Notes under the pieces: generated by a model
Database searches by the model: none
Seen by the model: only the letters and a program-made list of their open reading frames with translations
Told to the model about the DNA's origin: nothing
Position numbers and translations under genes: made by a program
Shown: positions 53,859 through 61,883 of the stretch, one piece after another
Layout of the letters: each line of letters opens with the position of its first letter
Numbering within the stretch: the first letter of the stretch is position 1
NCBI GenBank assembly: GCA_963734025.1
Contig: CAVTFR010000010.1
Location: 31,544-95,543 of the forward strand
Direction: 5' to 3'
From: JACVRW01 sp963734025
GTDB lineage: Bacteria; Actinomycetota; Thermoleophilia; Solirubrobacterales; Thermoleophilaceae
DNA: 64,000 nt

Positions 53859-54311
53859 CTAGCGGAGCCCAGCCTCCTCCTCAGCCTCCACGGCGAAGCG
53901 CCCGACGGTCCGCGCGAGGGCATCCCGGAGGGCGCGGCGGATGAAGATCGCGTCGGCCACGACGCTCAGCGGGCCGTACTTGACGAGCGTGTACTCGAGG
54001 CTCAGCTCGACCTCCGCTCCGACGGCGTGCGGCGCCGCCCTGAGCGTCTGGCGGCCCATCAGCGCGGACTCGAAGACCATCGTCGAGAAGCGGTCCGGGG
54101 CCCGCTCGACGACCTTCTCCGTCACGCGGCCGCGCCCGCCCGGGCTCGACTCCCAGGCAACGCGCTCACCCTCGGCCGGCCAGTCGGGCGAGCGCTCGAC
54201 GAGGTGCGCGAACCCCTCGATGAACGTGGGCCAGCGATCGACGTCGGTCCACAGCTCGAGCGCCTCCGCCGGCGGGAGCGGCACGGTCCCGCGCGCGTAG
54301 GCCGTCCTCAC
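53859..54311 (-). CDS. SRPBCC (START/polyketide-cyclase-like) protein
   Basis: A 150-residue helix-grip protein. LPPAEALELWTDVDRWPTFI opens the fold, VERAPDRFSTMVFES and EVELSLEYTLVKYG are the later strands, and a long C-terminal helix ends it. The family binds hydrophobic ligands; the ligand here is unknown. GTG overlaps the PadR stop (GTGA), so the PadR regulator and this protein form a pair. Confidence 0.78.
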   Translation of the reverse strand: MRTAYARGTVPLPPAEALELWTDVDRWPTFIEGFAHLVERSPDWPAEGERVAWESSPGGRGRVTEKVVERAPDRFSTMVFESALMGRQTLRAAPHAVGAEVELSLEYTLVKYGPLSVVADAIFIRRALRDALARTVGRFAVEAEEEAGLR

Positions 54312-54763
54312 TTCCCGTACACCTCGTTGACGATCTCGTCGATCGAGGACCTGACGGAGTCGAGGAAGGGCCGAACCTCCTCGACGAGCCGCTCGTACTC
54401 GGCGCGCCCGTCCGCGGTCAGCGAGTAGTAGCGCCGCGAGCGGCGCTCGGGGTGCTCCCAGCTGCCCTCGATCAGGCCACGTCCCTCGAGCTGGCGCAGC
54501 AGCGGGTACATCGTGTTGGGGTTGACCGACAGCACGCCGGCGGTCATGGAGGCGATTCGCTCCATCAGCTGATTGCCGTAGCTCGGCCCCTCGTTGATGA
54601 GGTGGAGGACGAGCAGCGGCAGCACCTCGCGGCGGCGCAGCTCGCTCGTGAACGGATCGGCCGGGCGCTTCGGGGCCGCGACGGCCGCCTCGACCCCGCC
54701 GGCCTGCTCCATCGCGTCGCGGACCGCGTCGCGGCTGCGCTCTCGCTTCGACCTCTCGGCCAC
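54308..54763 (-). CDS. PadR-family transcriptional regulator
   Basis: A 151-residue regulator. A charged N-terminal arm of about 40 residues leads to the PadR winged helix (LPLLVLHLINEGPSYGNQLM, VNPNTMYPLLRQLEGRGLIE, YYSLTADGRAEYERL) and a C-terminal dimerisation helix. The GTG start lies in a gap shared with the divergent coiled-coil gene. It probably represses itself and the SRPBCC gene in response to a lipophilic ligand (inference). Confidence 0.88.
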   Translation of the reverse strand: MAERSKRERSRDAVRDAMEQAGGVEAAVAAPKRPADPFTSELRRREVLPLLVLHLINEGPSYGNQLMERIASMTAGVLSVNPNTMYPLLRQLEGRGLIEGSWEHPERRSRRYYSLTADGRAEYERLVEEVRPFLDSVRSSIDEIVNEVYGK

Positions 54764-54847
54764 GGCGTCATCCTCGCAGCACCCACTCGGTACGCAGGCG
54801 TCACGCGCGAGCGTTGAGCTGTGACAGGGCGGCTGGCACAACGGCGC

Positions 54848-55121
54848 ATGGGGACCGACCCTGAGCTGAGCCGCATCCTGGCAGGCGTCGAGGGCACGCT
54901 GGCGCGTCAGGAGCGGGCGCTTCAGCGGCAGGAGCGCGCCTTCGAGCGTCAGGAGCGGGCGTTCACGTTCGAGGTCCAGACCTTCGAGAACCTGATCGCG
55001 GTTACCGAGCGGATGATCGAGCGGCTCGATGACATGGGCGACCACATTCGCGCGAACACGCAAGCGGTCCCTGCGCGCCCTCGACCGCCTCGACGGGCCT
55101 CGCGCGAGCGAGGGCGGCTGA
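54848..55121 (+). pseudogene. Small heptad-repeat coiled-coil protein, frameshifted near its end
   Basis: About 90 residues. A seven-residue repeat, LARQERA-LQRQERA-FERQERA, leads into FEVQTFENLIAVTERMIERLDDM and HIRANTQAV. Removing one C from the CCC at 55069-55071 gives the natural end LRALDRLDGPRASEGG and a stop at 55121; unrepaired, the frame runs into a basic tail up to 55192. Similar short coiled coils are common in this bacterial group, role unknown. A GTG at 54821 is an alternative start. Confidence 0.55.
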
Positions 55122-55188
55122 CGCACGGCGCCGCACGTCTTCACATCTTCGTAGCCTGCGCTCGGGCCATCGGGTCGAGGCTTGAGCA

Positions 55189-56145
55189 ATGACCCAGACC
55201 TCGGCTGCCGATGATGCCGATGTTCGGGCTGCCTGCGCGCAGGACCTGATCGAGACCTGCACCGATGAGTTGCTGGCGCATGACGAAGTTGCCAGGTCGG
55301 CGGAAGGCGGCGCGCGCCCCGAGCCCGCCGTCGGGACCGCGGCTGACTGGTGGCCGAATCCCGGTGAGGATCCCCTGGCCGAATTCTCGACCGTGACGGT
55401 CAGCTATCGCGGCGTGCCCGCTGTCCGCGATGTCGAGCTCCCGGTCCCGAGTGGCGCGATCGTCGCGCTGATCGGCCCCTCGGGCTCTGGAAAGAGCTCG
55501 CTGATTCGCTGCATGAACCGCATGAACGATCTCGTCCCGGGCGCCCACGTGGACGGCAAGGTGCTCTACCGCGGGGCCGACCTGTACGCACCCGGGGTGG
55601 ATGCGGTCGAGGTGCGCAAGCGCATCGGCATGGTGTTCCAGAAGCCGAACCCCTTTCCCAAGTCGATCTACGACAACGTCGCCTTCGGGCCGCGGGTGCT
55701 CGGCTTTCCCGGTGACATGGACGAGATGGTCGAAGCGGCGCTGCGGCGCGCGGCGCTCTGGGACGAGGTTCGCGACCGATTGGACACGAACGCCTTCGGC
55801 CTGTCCGGCGGCCAGCAGCAGCGCCTCGTGATCGCCCGCTGCCTGGCGGTCGATCCGGACGTCCTGTTGATGGACGAGCCTGCGTCGGCCCTTGACCCGA
55901 TCAGCACCTCCCGTATCGAGGACCTCATGCACGAGTTGGTCCCCGAGGTGACCATCGTGGTCGTCACCCACAATCTGCAACAGGCTGGCCGGGTGTCGGA
56001 TTTCACCGCGTTCGTAACGGTCGAGGTGGAGCCCGACGGCCGCGCGCTCGCCGGACGGCTCGTCGAGTTCGGGCCGACCGAGGCCATCTTCAACCGACCC
56101 CGGGACGAGCGCACCGAGGCCTATATCAGCGGCAAGTTCGGCTGA
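55189..56145 (+). CDS. pstB: Phosphate ABC transporter ATPase (PstB-like), orphan
   Basis: A 318-residue ABC ATPase. Walker A GPSGSGKSS is at 96-104; QKPNPFPKSIYDNVAFGPR is the PstB-specific Q-loop region; the signature LSGGQQQRLVIAR, Walker B VLLMDEPASALDP and VTHNLQQA follow. C-terminal EFGPTEAIFNRP is also PstB-like. Odd: an acidic N-terminal extension of about 60 residues (with DLIETCTDELLA), and no pstS, pstC, pstA or phoU nearby. It may serve permeases elsewhere. Confidence 0.85.
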   Translation: MTQTSAADDADVRAACAQDLIETCTDELLAHDEVARSAEGGARPEPAVGTAADWWPNPGEDPLAEFSTVTVSYRGVPAVRDVELPVPSGAIVALIGPSGSGKSSLIRCMNRMNDLVPGAHVDGKVLYRGADLYAPGVDAVEVRKRIGMVFQKPNPFPKSIYDNVAFGPRVLGFPGDMDEMVEAALRRAALWDEVRDRLDTNAFGLSGGQQQRLVIARCLAVDPDVLLMDEPASALDPISTSRIEDLMHELVPEVTIVVVTHNLQQAGRVSDFTAFVTVEVEPDGRALAGRLVEFGPTEAIFNRPRDERTEAYISGKFG

Positions 56146-56163
56146 GGCGGGGCGGCTGGCGCG

Positions 56164-56508
56164 CTAGGCGTCGATCTCCTGCATCCGGGCTCGAACGAGG
56201 TCCGCCAGGACCTCGTCGGGCACGGGCGCGTCCGGCGTGAAGCGAATCGTCCCTTTCGAGATGTCGAAGCCGTCGAGACGATCCGCGACCGCCTCGATCG
56301 CGGCCGGGCTGAAGGGGAACACGCTCAGGTGGCTCTTTGCCGCCCTGAGCCCGAGCAGCGGCCGCCCGCCGTGGAGATAGGCGGGCATCCCGTAGCTGAC
56401 TCCCTCCTCGGCCTCGGGCGCAACCTTCTCGACGACCACGCGGACACGGGCGAGTGCGTCCCGTTGCTCAGGCGGAAGGCCGCCCAGGTAGTCGTCCATC
56501 TCGGACAC
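56164..56508 (-). CDS. DUF1801 (YdhG-like) protein
   Basis: A 114-residue small alpha/beta protein: MDDYLGGLPPEQRDAL, PEAEEGVSYGMPAYLHGGRP, HLSVFPFSPAAIEAV, KGTIRFTPDAPVP. These match the DUF1801 fold, related to bacterial iron-chaperone or frataxin-like proteins; biochemical function unclear. I chose the GTG at 56508; an ATG at 56499 is possible. It follows the histidine kinase by 7 bp. A second DUF1801 gene begins at 63612. Confidence 0.8.
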   Translation of the reverse strand: MSEMDDYLGGLPPEQRDALARVRVVVEKVAPEAEEGVSYGMPAYLHGGRPLLGLRAAKSHLSVFPFSPAAIEAVADRLDGFDISKGTIRFTPDAPVPDEVLADLVRARMQEIDA

Positions 56509-56515
56509 ACCCGCA

Positions 56516-57928
56516 TCATCGCGGATCGCCGCACGGGATCTCGACGCGCAGGCGGGTTCCCCGGCCGGCGGGGCTCTCCACGAACAGCGTGCCGTCGAGC
56601 GCGGCCACGCGGTCCGCGAGTCCGCGCAGCCCCGAGCCCTTGCCGGCGTCCGCTCCGCCCACACCGTCGTCCGTGACCTCGACCGTCACGCTTCCATCGG
56701 CGCGCCGGATCGCCACGGTGGCCTCGGTCGCCTGCGCGTACTTCGCGACGTTCGCGAGCGCCTCCGACACGACGAAGTAGGCGGCGATCTCGACAGGGCC
56801 GGGCAGCCGCTCGCCGCCATCGGCGTCGATCGTCACCGGTACGGGGGCGCGCGTGGCGAGCGCACTCAGCGCGGGCCCGAGCCCTCGCTCGGTCAGGACC
56901 GCGGGATGGATGCCGCGCGCGAGCTCGCGAAGCTCCGCGAGGCTCGTCCCCAGCTCTGCCTGCGCGCGGTCGAGCATGACGGCCGCCGCGGGGTCCGTGT
57001 CAGTGCGCCTGCGTACCTGCGCCAGCAGTGCCGCGATGCCCACGAGCCGGGACTGGGCACCGTCGTGGAGGTCGCGCTCGAGGCGCCGGCGCTCGGCGTC
57101 GCCCGCCTCGACGAGCCGGGCGCGCGACGCGCGCAATTCCTCGAGGTTCGCGCGCAGCTCGGCGTCCAGGCGCGCGACGTGGGTGCGCAACAGCCCGGCC
57201 AGGAAGGCGAAGGGGAGCAGCGCGGTTGCGAGGGCCCCGGCCAGCGAGACGCCCTCGCCCGCGCCTGCGGTGCCGGCGGTCACGAGCAGGAACGTGAGCA
57301 AGCCGCTGGCGTAGACCGGCGTTAGCTGGAGCCGTTCGAGCGGAGGCGTTCGCCGCCAGCGCAGCGTGAGCCGCACGAGGACGATCACGAACAGCACGGC
57401 GTAGAGGAGCGCCTGAAGGCCCAGGGCGACGTCGGCGAGATCCTCGTCGCGCCGTAGCAGCAGGACGTTCTCCGGACAGTCGTCGCAGCCGAGCTCGCCC
57501 GGCCCTGCGAACAGCATCGCCGGGACCGACCCAACGGTGAAGAGGAGGTAGCCCGCGACCACGATCGCACGGTCGCGTCCCCGCGCCAGCCGGCCCGACG
57601 GAAAGGTCATCACGAGGTGCAGGAACACCCCGCCCCAGAGGCCGCCGACGACGAGCGCCAGCGAATACGGCAGGCGCGAGTCGGAGAAGGCGAGCGCGGC
57701 GAGGGCCCACGCGAAGCCGAGCAGCACCATGAGCGCGCCGGCGCGGCTCTCCGGCCGCCGGCGCCAGGCGTAGAGACCGGTGCCGACGAAGCTCCAGAGG
57801 ACGAGCGGCCCGAAGATCGCCCAGACGGCTTTGTCCTCCCCGTGGTCGCTGGTGACCACGAGCGCGACCACACCTCCGCCACAGAGAAGTGCCGCTAGGA
57901 CGACGGCGCGCGTGCGCGCGACGGTCAT
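56516..57928 (-). CDS. Membrane sensor histidine kinase (NarL type), orphan
   Basis: A 470-residue kinase. About eight membrane segments lie in residues 8-245, with a small extracytoplasmic Cys motif (GCDDCPEN). A HisKA_3 domain follows with ERRRLERDLHDGAQSRL, then HATPase_c with SEALANVAKYAQA, VTDDGVGGAD and GSGLRGLADR. This class nearly always pairs with a LuxR-type regulator next to it; none is adjacent here. It is followed by DUF1801 and may signal to a distant regulator. Confidence 0.88.
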   Translation of the reverse strand: MTVARTRAVVLAALLCGGGVVALVVTSDHGEDKAVWAIFGPLVLWSFVGTGLYAWRRRPESRAGALMVLLGFAWALAALAFSDSRLPYSLALVVGGLWGGVFLHLVMTFPSGRLARGRDRAIVVAGYLLFTVGSVPAMLFAGPGELGCDDCPENVLLLRRDEDLADVALGLQALLYAVLFVIVLVRLTLRWRRTPPLERLQLTPVYASGLLTFLLVTAGTAGAGEGVSLAGALATALLPFAFLAGLLRTHVARLDAELRANLEELRASRARLVEAGDAERRRLERDLHDGAQSRLVGIAALLAQVRRRTDTDPAAAVMLDRAQAELGTSLAELRELARGIHPAVLTERGLGPALSALATRAPVPVTIDADGGERLPGPVEIAAYFVVSEALANVAKYAQATEATVAIRRADGSVTVEVTDDGVGGADAGKGSGLRGLADRVAALDGTLFVESPAGRGTRLRVEIPCGDPR

Positions 57929-57980
57929 AGGGCGATCCTCCCCGCGCGCGCGTCCGTAGGCAAGGCAGCGGCGGTGGAGG

Positions 57981-58610
57981 TCAGGTCCTCAGGATCTGCC
58001 CCTTCGCGGCTGGAGCCCCGTCCGCCGCCGCACTGCGGAGAGCGACTCGACGGAGGTAGATGAGGAGCGCGATCGCGCCGTTGACGACGCAGTAGTAGAT
58101 CGGGTAGAGGAGCAGAGCGAGGTCGGGCGCGCCCACCGCCGCGGCCGCGAGTGCGCCGGCCACGCTCGCGAGCACGAACGTCGACAAGGTTTCGGAGCCG
58201 GGATCGCGGTAGGTCTTGGGAACCATCATGACCGCCGCGACCAGGTCGGCGCCGACCACGCATCCCGTCGCCACGATCGGCTCGTCGGTCGCCGCCCAGC
58301 CCCCGACGCCGGCCCCGGCGACGGCGATCATGAGGGCGTCGCCCGCACCCATGCCGCCCTCGCCGCGGCCGAGCGCGAGCACCACGATCAGGCTGGTGAG
58401 GACGGCCTGGGTGGCGGCCATGATGAGACTCCAGGTCGCGCCACCGGCGCCCTGCGACGAGCAGGCGAGGATCGCCAGCAGGGCCCAGATCATCCAGGTC
58501 CCGCGGTGCGGCCGGGTCGTCCCGCGCAGGGTGTCGCGAATGTAGGGGATGGTGTCGGCGATGCTCACCATGCCCGCGAGCACCCCGGCGACCGGGATGA
58601 GCCCGGTCAC
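57981..58610 (-). CDS. PQ-loop/SWEET-like membrane protein
   Basis: A 209-residue protein with about six or seven membrane helices. IADTIPYIRDTLRGTTRPHR then WMIWALLAIL is a PQ-loop-like block, and YRDPGSETLSTFVLASVAG repeats the pattern in the second half, which suggests an internal duplication as in SemiSWEET relatives. Transport substrate unknown. GTG overlaps the AdoMet decarboxylase stop (GTGA), so a link to polyamine or AdoMet-derived metabolites is plausible but unproven. Confidence 0.65.
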   Translation of the reverse strand: MTGLIPVAGVLAGMVSIADTIPYIRDTLRGTTRPHRGTWMIWALLAILACSSQGAGGATWSLIMAATQAVLTSLIVVLALGRGEGGMGAGDALMIAVAGAGVGGWAATDEPIVATGCVVGADLVAAVMMVPKTYRDPGSETLSTFVLASVAGALAAAAVGAPDLALLLYPIYYCVVNGAIALLIYLRRVALRSAAADGAPAAKGQILRT

Positions 58611-58996
58611 CGCCGGAGAACCGTTACCCCCGGAGTCCCGCCGAAGTACTCGACCGCGAGATCGGAGGCCACGCCGGGGTCGAAGCTGCGGCACGAGAAC
58701 ACGTCGATGAAGCAGCGGCCATTCACCTCGTCGGCGTGGAGCGTGATCGAGCTGGTTTCGATGAACTGCATCGCCGACCAGCCCTCGAGGTCGTCGTCGC
58801 CGAAGCGGTCCAGCATCAGCGGGCCGTGCGCAACCATTCCGATGGCGTCGACGAGTGCCGGGACGAAGCGGCGGATGCGGTCCGGATCCTCGAGCCGGCT
58901 GCGATCGCAGCCGTGCAGGTCGAGCGCCGCCAGCATGCCCCAGGGCGCGTGGGTGCGTCGTGCCGAGCTGTCCTGAGTGGCTGCCGTCGTCTTCAT
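58607..58996 (-). CDS. speH: S-adenosylmethionine decarboxylase (SpeH type)
   Basis: A 129-residue pyruvoyl-dependent enzyme that makes decarboxylated AdoMet for aminopropyl transfer to polyamines. The processing site is the ETSSITLHADE block, where a Ser becomes the pyruvoyl group. FIDVFSCRSFDPG carries the conserved Cys. It lacks the HTWPE form of standard SpeH, so it belongs to a divergent subgroup. No speE is near. It is cotranscribed with the PQ-loop-like gene. Confidence 0.83.
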   Translation of the reverse strand: MKTTAATQDSSARRTHAPWGMLAALDLHGCDRSRLEDPDRIRRFVPALVDAIGMVAHGPLMLDRFGDDDLEGWSAMQFIETSSITLHADEVNGRCFIDVFSCRSFDPGVASDLAVEYFGGTPGVTVLRR

Positions 58997-59068
58997 GACG
59001 CCAAGCTGCCAGCGCCCGCTTTCAAGGCGCTTTCACTCTGCTTGCCGGCGGTTGCGCCCGCCCGCGCC

Positions 59069-60160
59069 TCAGGTCAAGGTCGCCGCGCCGGCCCGAATGT
59101 GGGGCAGATCGGGCATCTGGAAGCGGCGCCGGTAATCACCGGGTGTCAGCCCGGTGCTGCGCTTGAAGAGGCGCCGGAACGAGGCCGCGTCCTCATAGCC
59201 CACGGCCCAGCTGATCTCCTCGATCGGGGCGCTGGTCGTCTCGAGGGCGCGCTTGGCGCGTTCGATCCGGATCCGCTGGACGTAGGAGATCGTCGTCTCC
59301 CCGGTTGCCAGCCTGAAGCGGCGCTTGAAGGTCCGCGTGCTGAGCCCGGAGCGCCGGACCATCTCGGCCACCGGCGCCGCAACCGAGTAGTTCTCGGCGA
59401 TCCATCGCTGCGCGGCGAGCACGGCCGCGTCCCCGTGGCCGGTGTCCGGGTTGAAGACCTGGAACGCGACCTGACCGCCGCTGTGCCACTCCAGCAGGTA
59501 GAAGCGCGCCACGGCCTGCGCGGTGGCAGGCCCGACGTGGCGAGCTACCAGATAGAGAGCGAGGTCGTGCCAGGCGGTCGCGGCGCCCGAGGTGACCAGC
59601 CGGCCGCCTTCACCCGAGACCACGAGTGTCTCGTCGACACGCAGCACGACCTCGGGGTGATGCTCGCGGAAGTAGTCCTCGATCACCCAGTGGATCGTGG
59701 CTTCGTGCCCGTCGAGGAGCCCGGTCTCCGCGGTCAGCATTCCGCCGGTGCAGGCCGAGCACACCGTTGCGCCGCGCTCGTGCATCGCCTTCATCCAGGC
59801 GACGGTCGCCGGGTAGCGGCCTGGCACCCAGGCGGCCTCTTCCTCGACCGCCATCGAGGGCACGATCACGACGTCCGTCTGGTCGATCTCGCTGACCGCG
59901 CGTACGGCGCCGATCGTCAGCCCGCTGGGTCCCTCGACGTGCCCGCCGCGCTCGCCGACGATCTCCGTCTCGAAGGGATTGCCCCGCCACTGGCCACGGT
60001 CCTCGGGGGCGGCCATCGCGCAGGCGGCCTTGAACGTCTCGAACAGGCCGCTGACCGGCGAGACCATCGCGTCGGGAATCGCAACGATGCTGACGTGGAT
60101 GGGTGAGCGGGTGTCGACGGCCGGCTTCTCCTGTGGCACGAATGGACCGGGCTTGATCAA
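59069..60160 (-). CDS. GlxA-type AraC-family regulator (DJ-1/PfpI-like sensor)
   Basis: A 363-residue regulator. Residues about 20-205 are a DJ-1/PfpI-like domain, with the elbow Cys region TVCSACTGGMLTAETGLL. Residues about 255-345 hold two AraC helix-turn-helices (RSGLSTRTFKRRFRLATGET, ISWAVGYEDAASFRRLFKRS). TTG start at 60160. It is divergent from the methyltransferase gene across 66 bp that hold an inverted repeat, so that gene is its likely target. Confidence 0.87.
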   Translation of the reverse strand: MIKPGPFVPQEKPAVDTRSPIHVSIVAIPDAMVSPVSGLFETFKAACAMAAPEDRGQWRGNPFETEIVGERGGHVEGPSGLTIGAVRAVSEIDQTDVVIVPSMAVEEEAAWVPGRYPATVAWMKAMHERGATVCSACTGGMLTAETGLLDGHEATIHWVIEDYFREHHPEVVLRVDETLVVSGEGGRLVTSGAATAWHDLALYLVARHVGPATAQAVARFYLLEWHSGGQVAFQVFNPDTGHGDAAVLAAQRWIAENYSVAAPVAEMVRRSGLSTRTFKRRFRLATGETTISYVQRIRIERAKRALETTSAPIEEISWAVGYEDAASFRRLFKRSTGLTPGDYRRRFQMPDLPHIRAGAATLT

Positions 60161-60190
60161 TATCCCACTGTTCAGCCGGTCTCGTCAGCC

Positions 60191-60225
60191 GCATGCTCCA
60201 CACGTTCGACCAAAAAGGAGCATGC
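60191..60225 (+). promoter_or_regulatory. Inverted repeat that would mask the methyltransferase ribosome site
   Basis: GCATGCTCC (60191-60199) and GGAGCATGC (60217-60225) are perfect 9-bp complements 17 nt apart. The right arm holds the GGAG of the ribosome-binding site and ends 1 nt before the TTG start. In RNA the hairpin would hide the ribosome site; in DNA it could be a dimer operator for the divergent AraC regulator. Confidence 0.5.
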
Positions 60226-60226
60226 G

Positions 60227-61297
60227 TTGACGACCACCATCGACCTGAACGAGGACAGGCTGCAGGCCTTCCTCAACCGTGCCTTCGCCGACCTCGCCGC
60301 CTGCTACGGCGGGGTCATGGTGAGCCTGGGCGACCGGCTCGGGCTCTACCGGGCCCTCGCGGGCGCGGGCCCGCTCACCTCGACCGAGCTGGCGGAGCGC
60401 GCCGGCTGTGCCGAGCGCTACGTCCGCGAATGGCTCGGCAGCCAGGTCGCCGCCGCCTACGTCGACTACGACCCGGACCTCGAGACCTACGAGCTTCCGG
60501 CCGAGCACGCGGCGGTGCTCGCGAACCCCGACAGCCCGACGCTGATCACCCCCGCCTACAACGTCCCGGCGTCGATGTGGATGGACGAAGAGCAGGCCGC
60601 CAGGGCGTTTCGCACCGGCGAGGGGGTCCCCTGGGGAGCCCATGACGAGCGCCTCTTCTGCGGGGTCGCGGCCTTCTTCCGGAACGCCTACAGCGGCACA
60701 CTGGTACCGCAGTGGCTGCCAGCGCTCGACGGCGTCGTCGAGCGACTCGAGCGGGGAGCGAGCGTTGCCGACATCGGCTGCGGCCACGGCTACTCCACGG
60801 TGCTGATGGCCGAGGCGTTCCCGAACTCGACCTTCCTCGGGATCGACGCGCACGAGGGCTCGATCGCGGCGGCAATCGACCACGCCGCGGCGGCGGGCGT
60901 GTCGGATCGCGTGAGCTTCTCGGTGGGGACGGCCGCCGACCATCCCGGGCAGGGCTTCGACCTGATCTGCTTCTTCGACGCGCTGCACGACATGGGCGAT
61001 CCCGTCGGCGCGGCCCGGCACGCCCGCGCGGCGCTCGCCGAAGGCGGCACGGTCATGCTGGTCGAGCCGTACGCCGCGGATCGCGTCGAGGACAACACAG
61101 GAGCCGTCGGCCGGCTCTACTACTCGGCGTCGACCACCCTGTGCTGCGCGCACGCGCTCTCCGAAGGTGGTCAGGAAGTGCTCGGAGCGCAGGCCGGCGA
61201 GGCTCGGCTCGCCGAGGTCTTCAGCAAGGCCGGATTCACGCACTGGCGCGTCGCCGACCAGACTCCGTTCAACCTGGTGCTGGAAGCACGGCCCTGA
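60227..61297 (+). CDS. SAM-dependent methyltransferase with N-terminal winged helix
   Basis: A 356-residue protein. Residues about 15-95 form an O-methyltransferase-like winged-helix dimerisation domain (LGDRLGLYRALAGAG, LTSTELAERAGCAERYVREW). Residues about 170-320 are a Rossmann methyltransferase with motif I VADIGCGHGYSTVLM and LICFFDALHDMGDP. A CC pair (TLCCAHALSEGG) is in the later part. Substrate unknown. TTG start with AAGGAG inside an inverted repeat. Likely target of the divergent AraC regulator. Confidence 0.85.
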   Translation: MTTTIDLNEDRLQAFLNRAFADLAACYGGVMVSLGDRLGLYRALAGAGPLTSTELAERAGCAERYVREWLGSQVAAAYVDYDPDLETYELPAEHAAVLANPDSPTLITPAYNVPASMWMDEEQAARAFRTGEGVPWGAHDERLFCGVAAFFRNAYSGTLVPQWLPALDGVVERLERGASVADIGCGHGYSTVLMAEAFPNSTFLGIDAHEGSIAAAIDHAAAAGVSDRVSFSVGTAADHPGQGFDLICFFDALHDMGDPVGAARHARAALAEGGTVMLVEPYAADRVEDNTGAVGRLYYSASTTLCCAHALSEGGQEVLGAQAGEARLAEVFSKAGFTHWRVADQTPFNLVLEARP

Positions 61298-61396
61298 GTG
61301 CCGAACGGCGCCCGTGACTGCCGGCTGGTCGTGGGCGCCGTCGGCGGTCGTGGGCTTGGCCGGGCTGATCGCGATGCTGCGGATCTCCGCCCGCCG

Positions 61397-61839
61397 TCAC
61401 CTGACGGCGGGCGATGCGACGTCCCGTGCCGTCAGCTCATACGAGTCGCCGTCGATGCCCCACGTCAGGATCCGCCTCGGGAAGACGTGGATCCAGGCGG
61501 GCTGGAAGGGGAAGCTGGCGCCCACACGCTCGCCAACCGCCTCCCCACCCTCGCTGTGAGTCTCCGCGCGCCCGCGGATCTCGATCCCGCGTGGCCTCCA
61601 CGGCTCGACCGAGGCAAGGTCGTCGACGACGATCGCCACCTCCGGCCTGTCGCGAGCGTCGCGAAACTTCTTGCTCCTGACCATGTCGCCGGCAGCGCCG
61701 ACCACGATGGCCTCGGCCTCCGGGTCGTAGAACACCCCCACGGGCATCACGTGCGGGCTCCCATCGGCCCCCAGAGTCGCTATCCGCCCGAGCGGCTGGC
61801 TGTTCAGTAGTCGACCTCGGCTTCGGTGAATGTGTCCAC
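61397..61839 (-). pseudogene. PPOX-type (pyridoxamine oxidase-like) flavoprotein, frameshifted
   Basis: The start is VDTFTEAEVDY from the GTG at 61839; the frame then meets a TGA, but adding one base near 61806 gives LNSQPLGRIATLGADGSPHV and joins the downstream MPVGVFYDPEAEAIVVG to SYELTARDVASPAVR. The whole matches F420- or FMN-binding split-barrel oxidoreductases of about 146 residues. It is the only break in the window that needs a base added. It sits behind a MerR-type promoter. Confidence 0.75.
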
Positions 61840-61846
61840 GCCCAAG

Positions 61847-61877
61847 ACGCTACGACTTCAAGTGCGGTTGATGTCAA
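61847..61877 (-). promoter_or_regulatory. MerR-type promoter/operator
   Basis: On the minus strand: TTGACA (61872-61877), a long 19-bp spacer, TAGCGT (61847-61852), then 7 nt to the GTG. The spacer region holds the dyad GACTTCAA-N6-TTGATGTC (61854-61875, one mismatch). Over-long spacers with such a dyad are the hallmark of MerR/SoxR-activated promoters. No full-length MerR gene is close; a mini-MerR lies 22 kb away. Confidence 0.55.
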
Positions 61878-61883
61878 GGGCCC

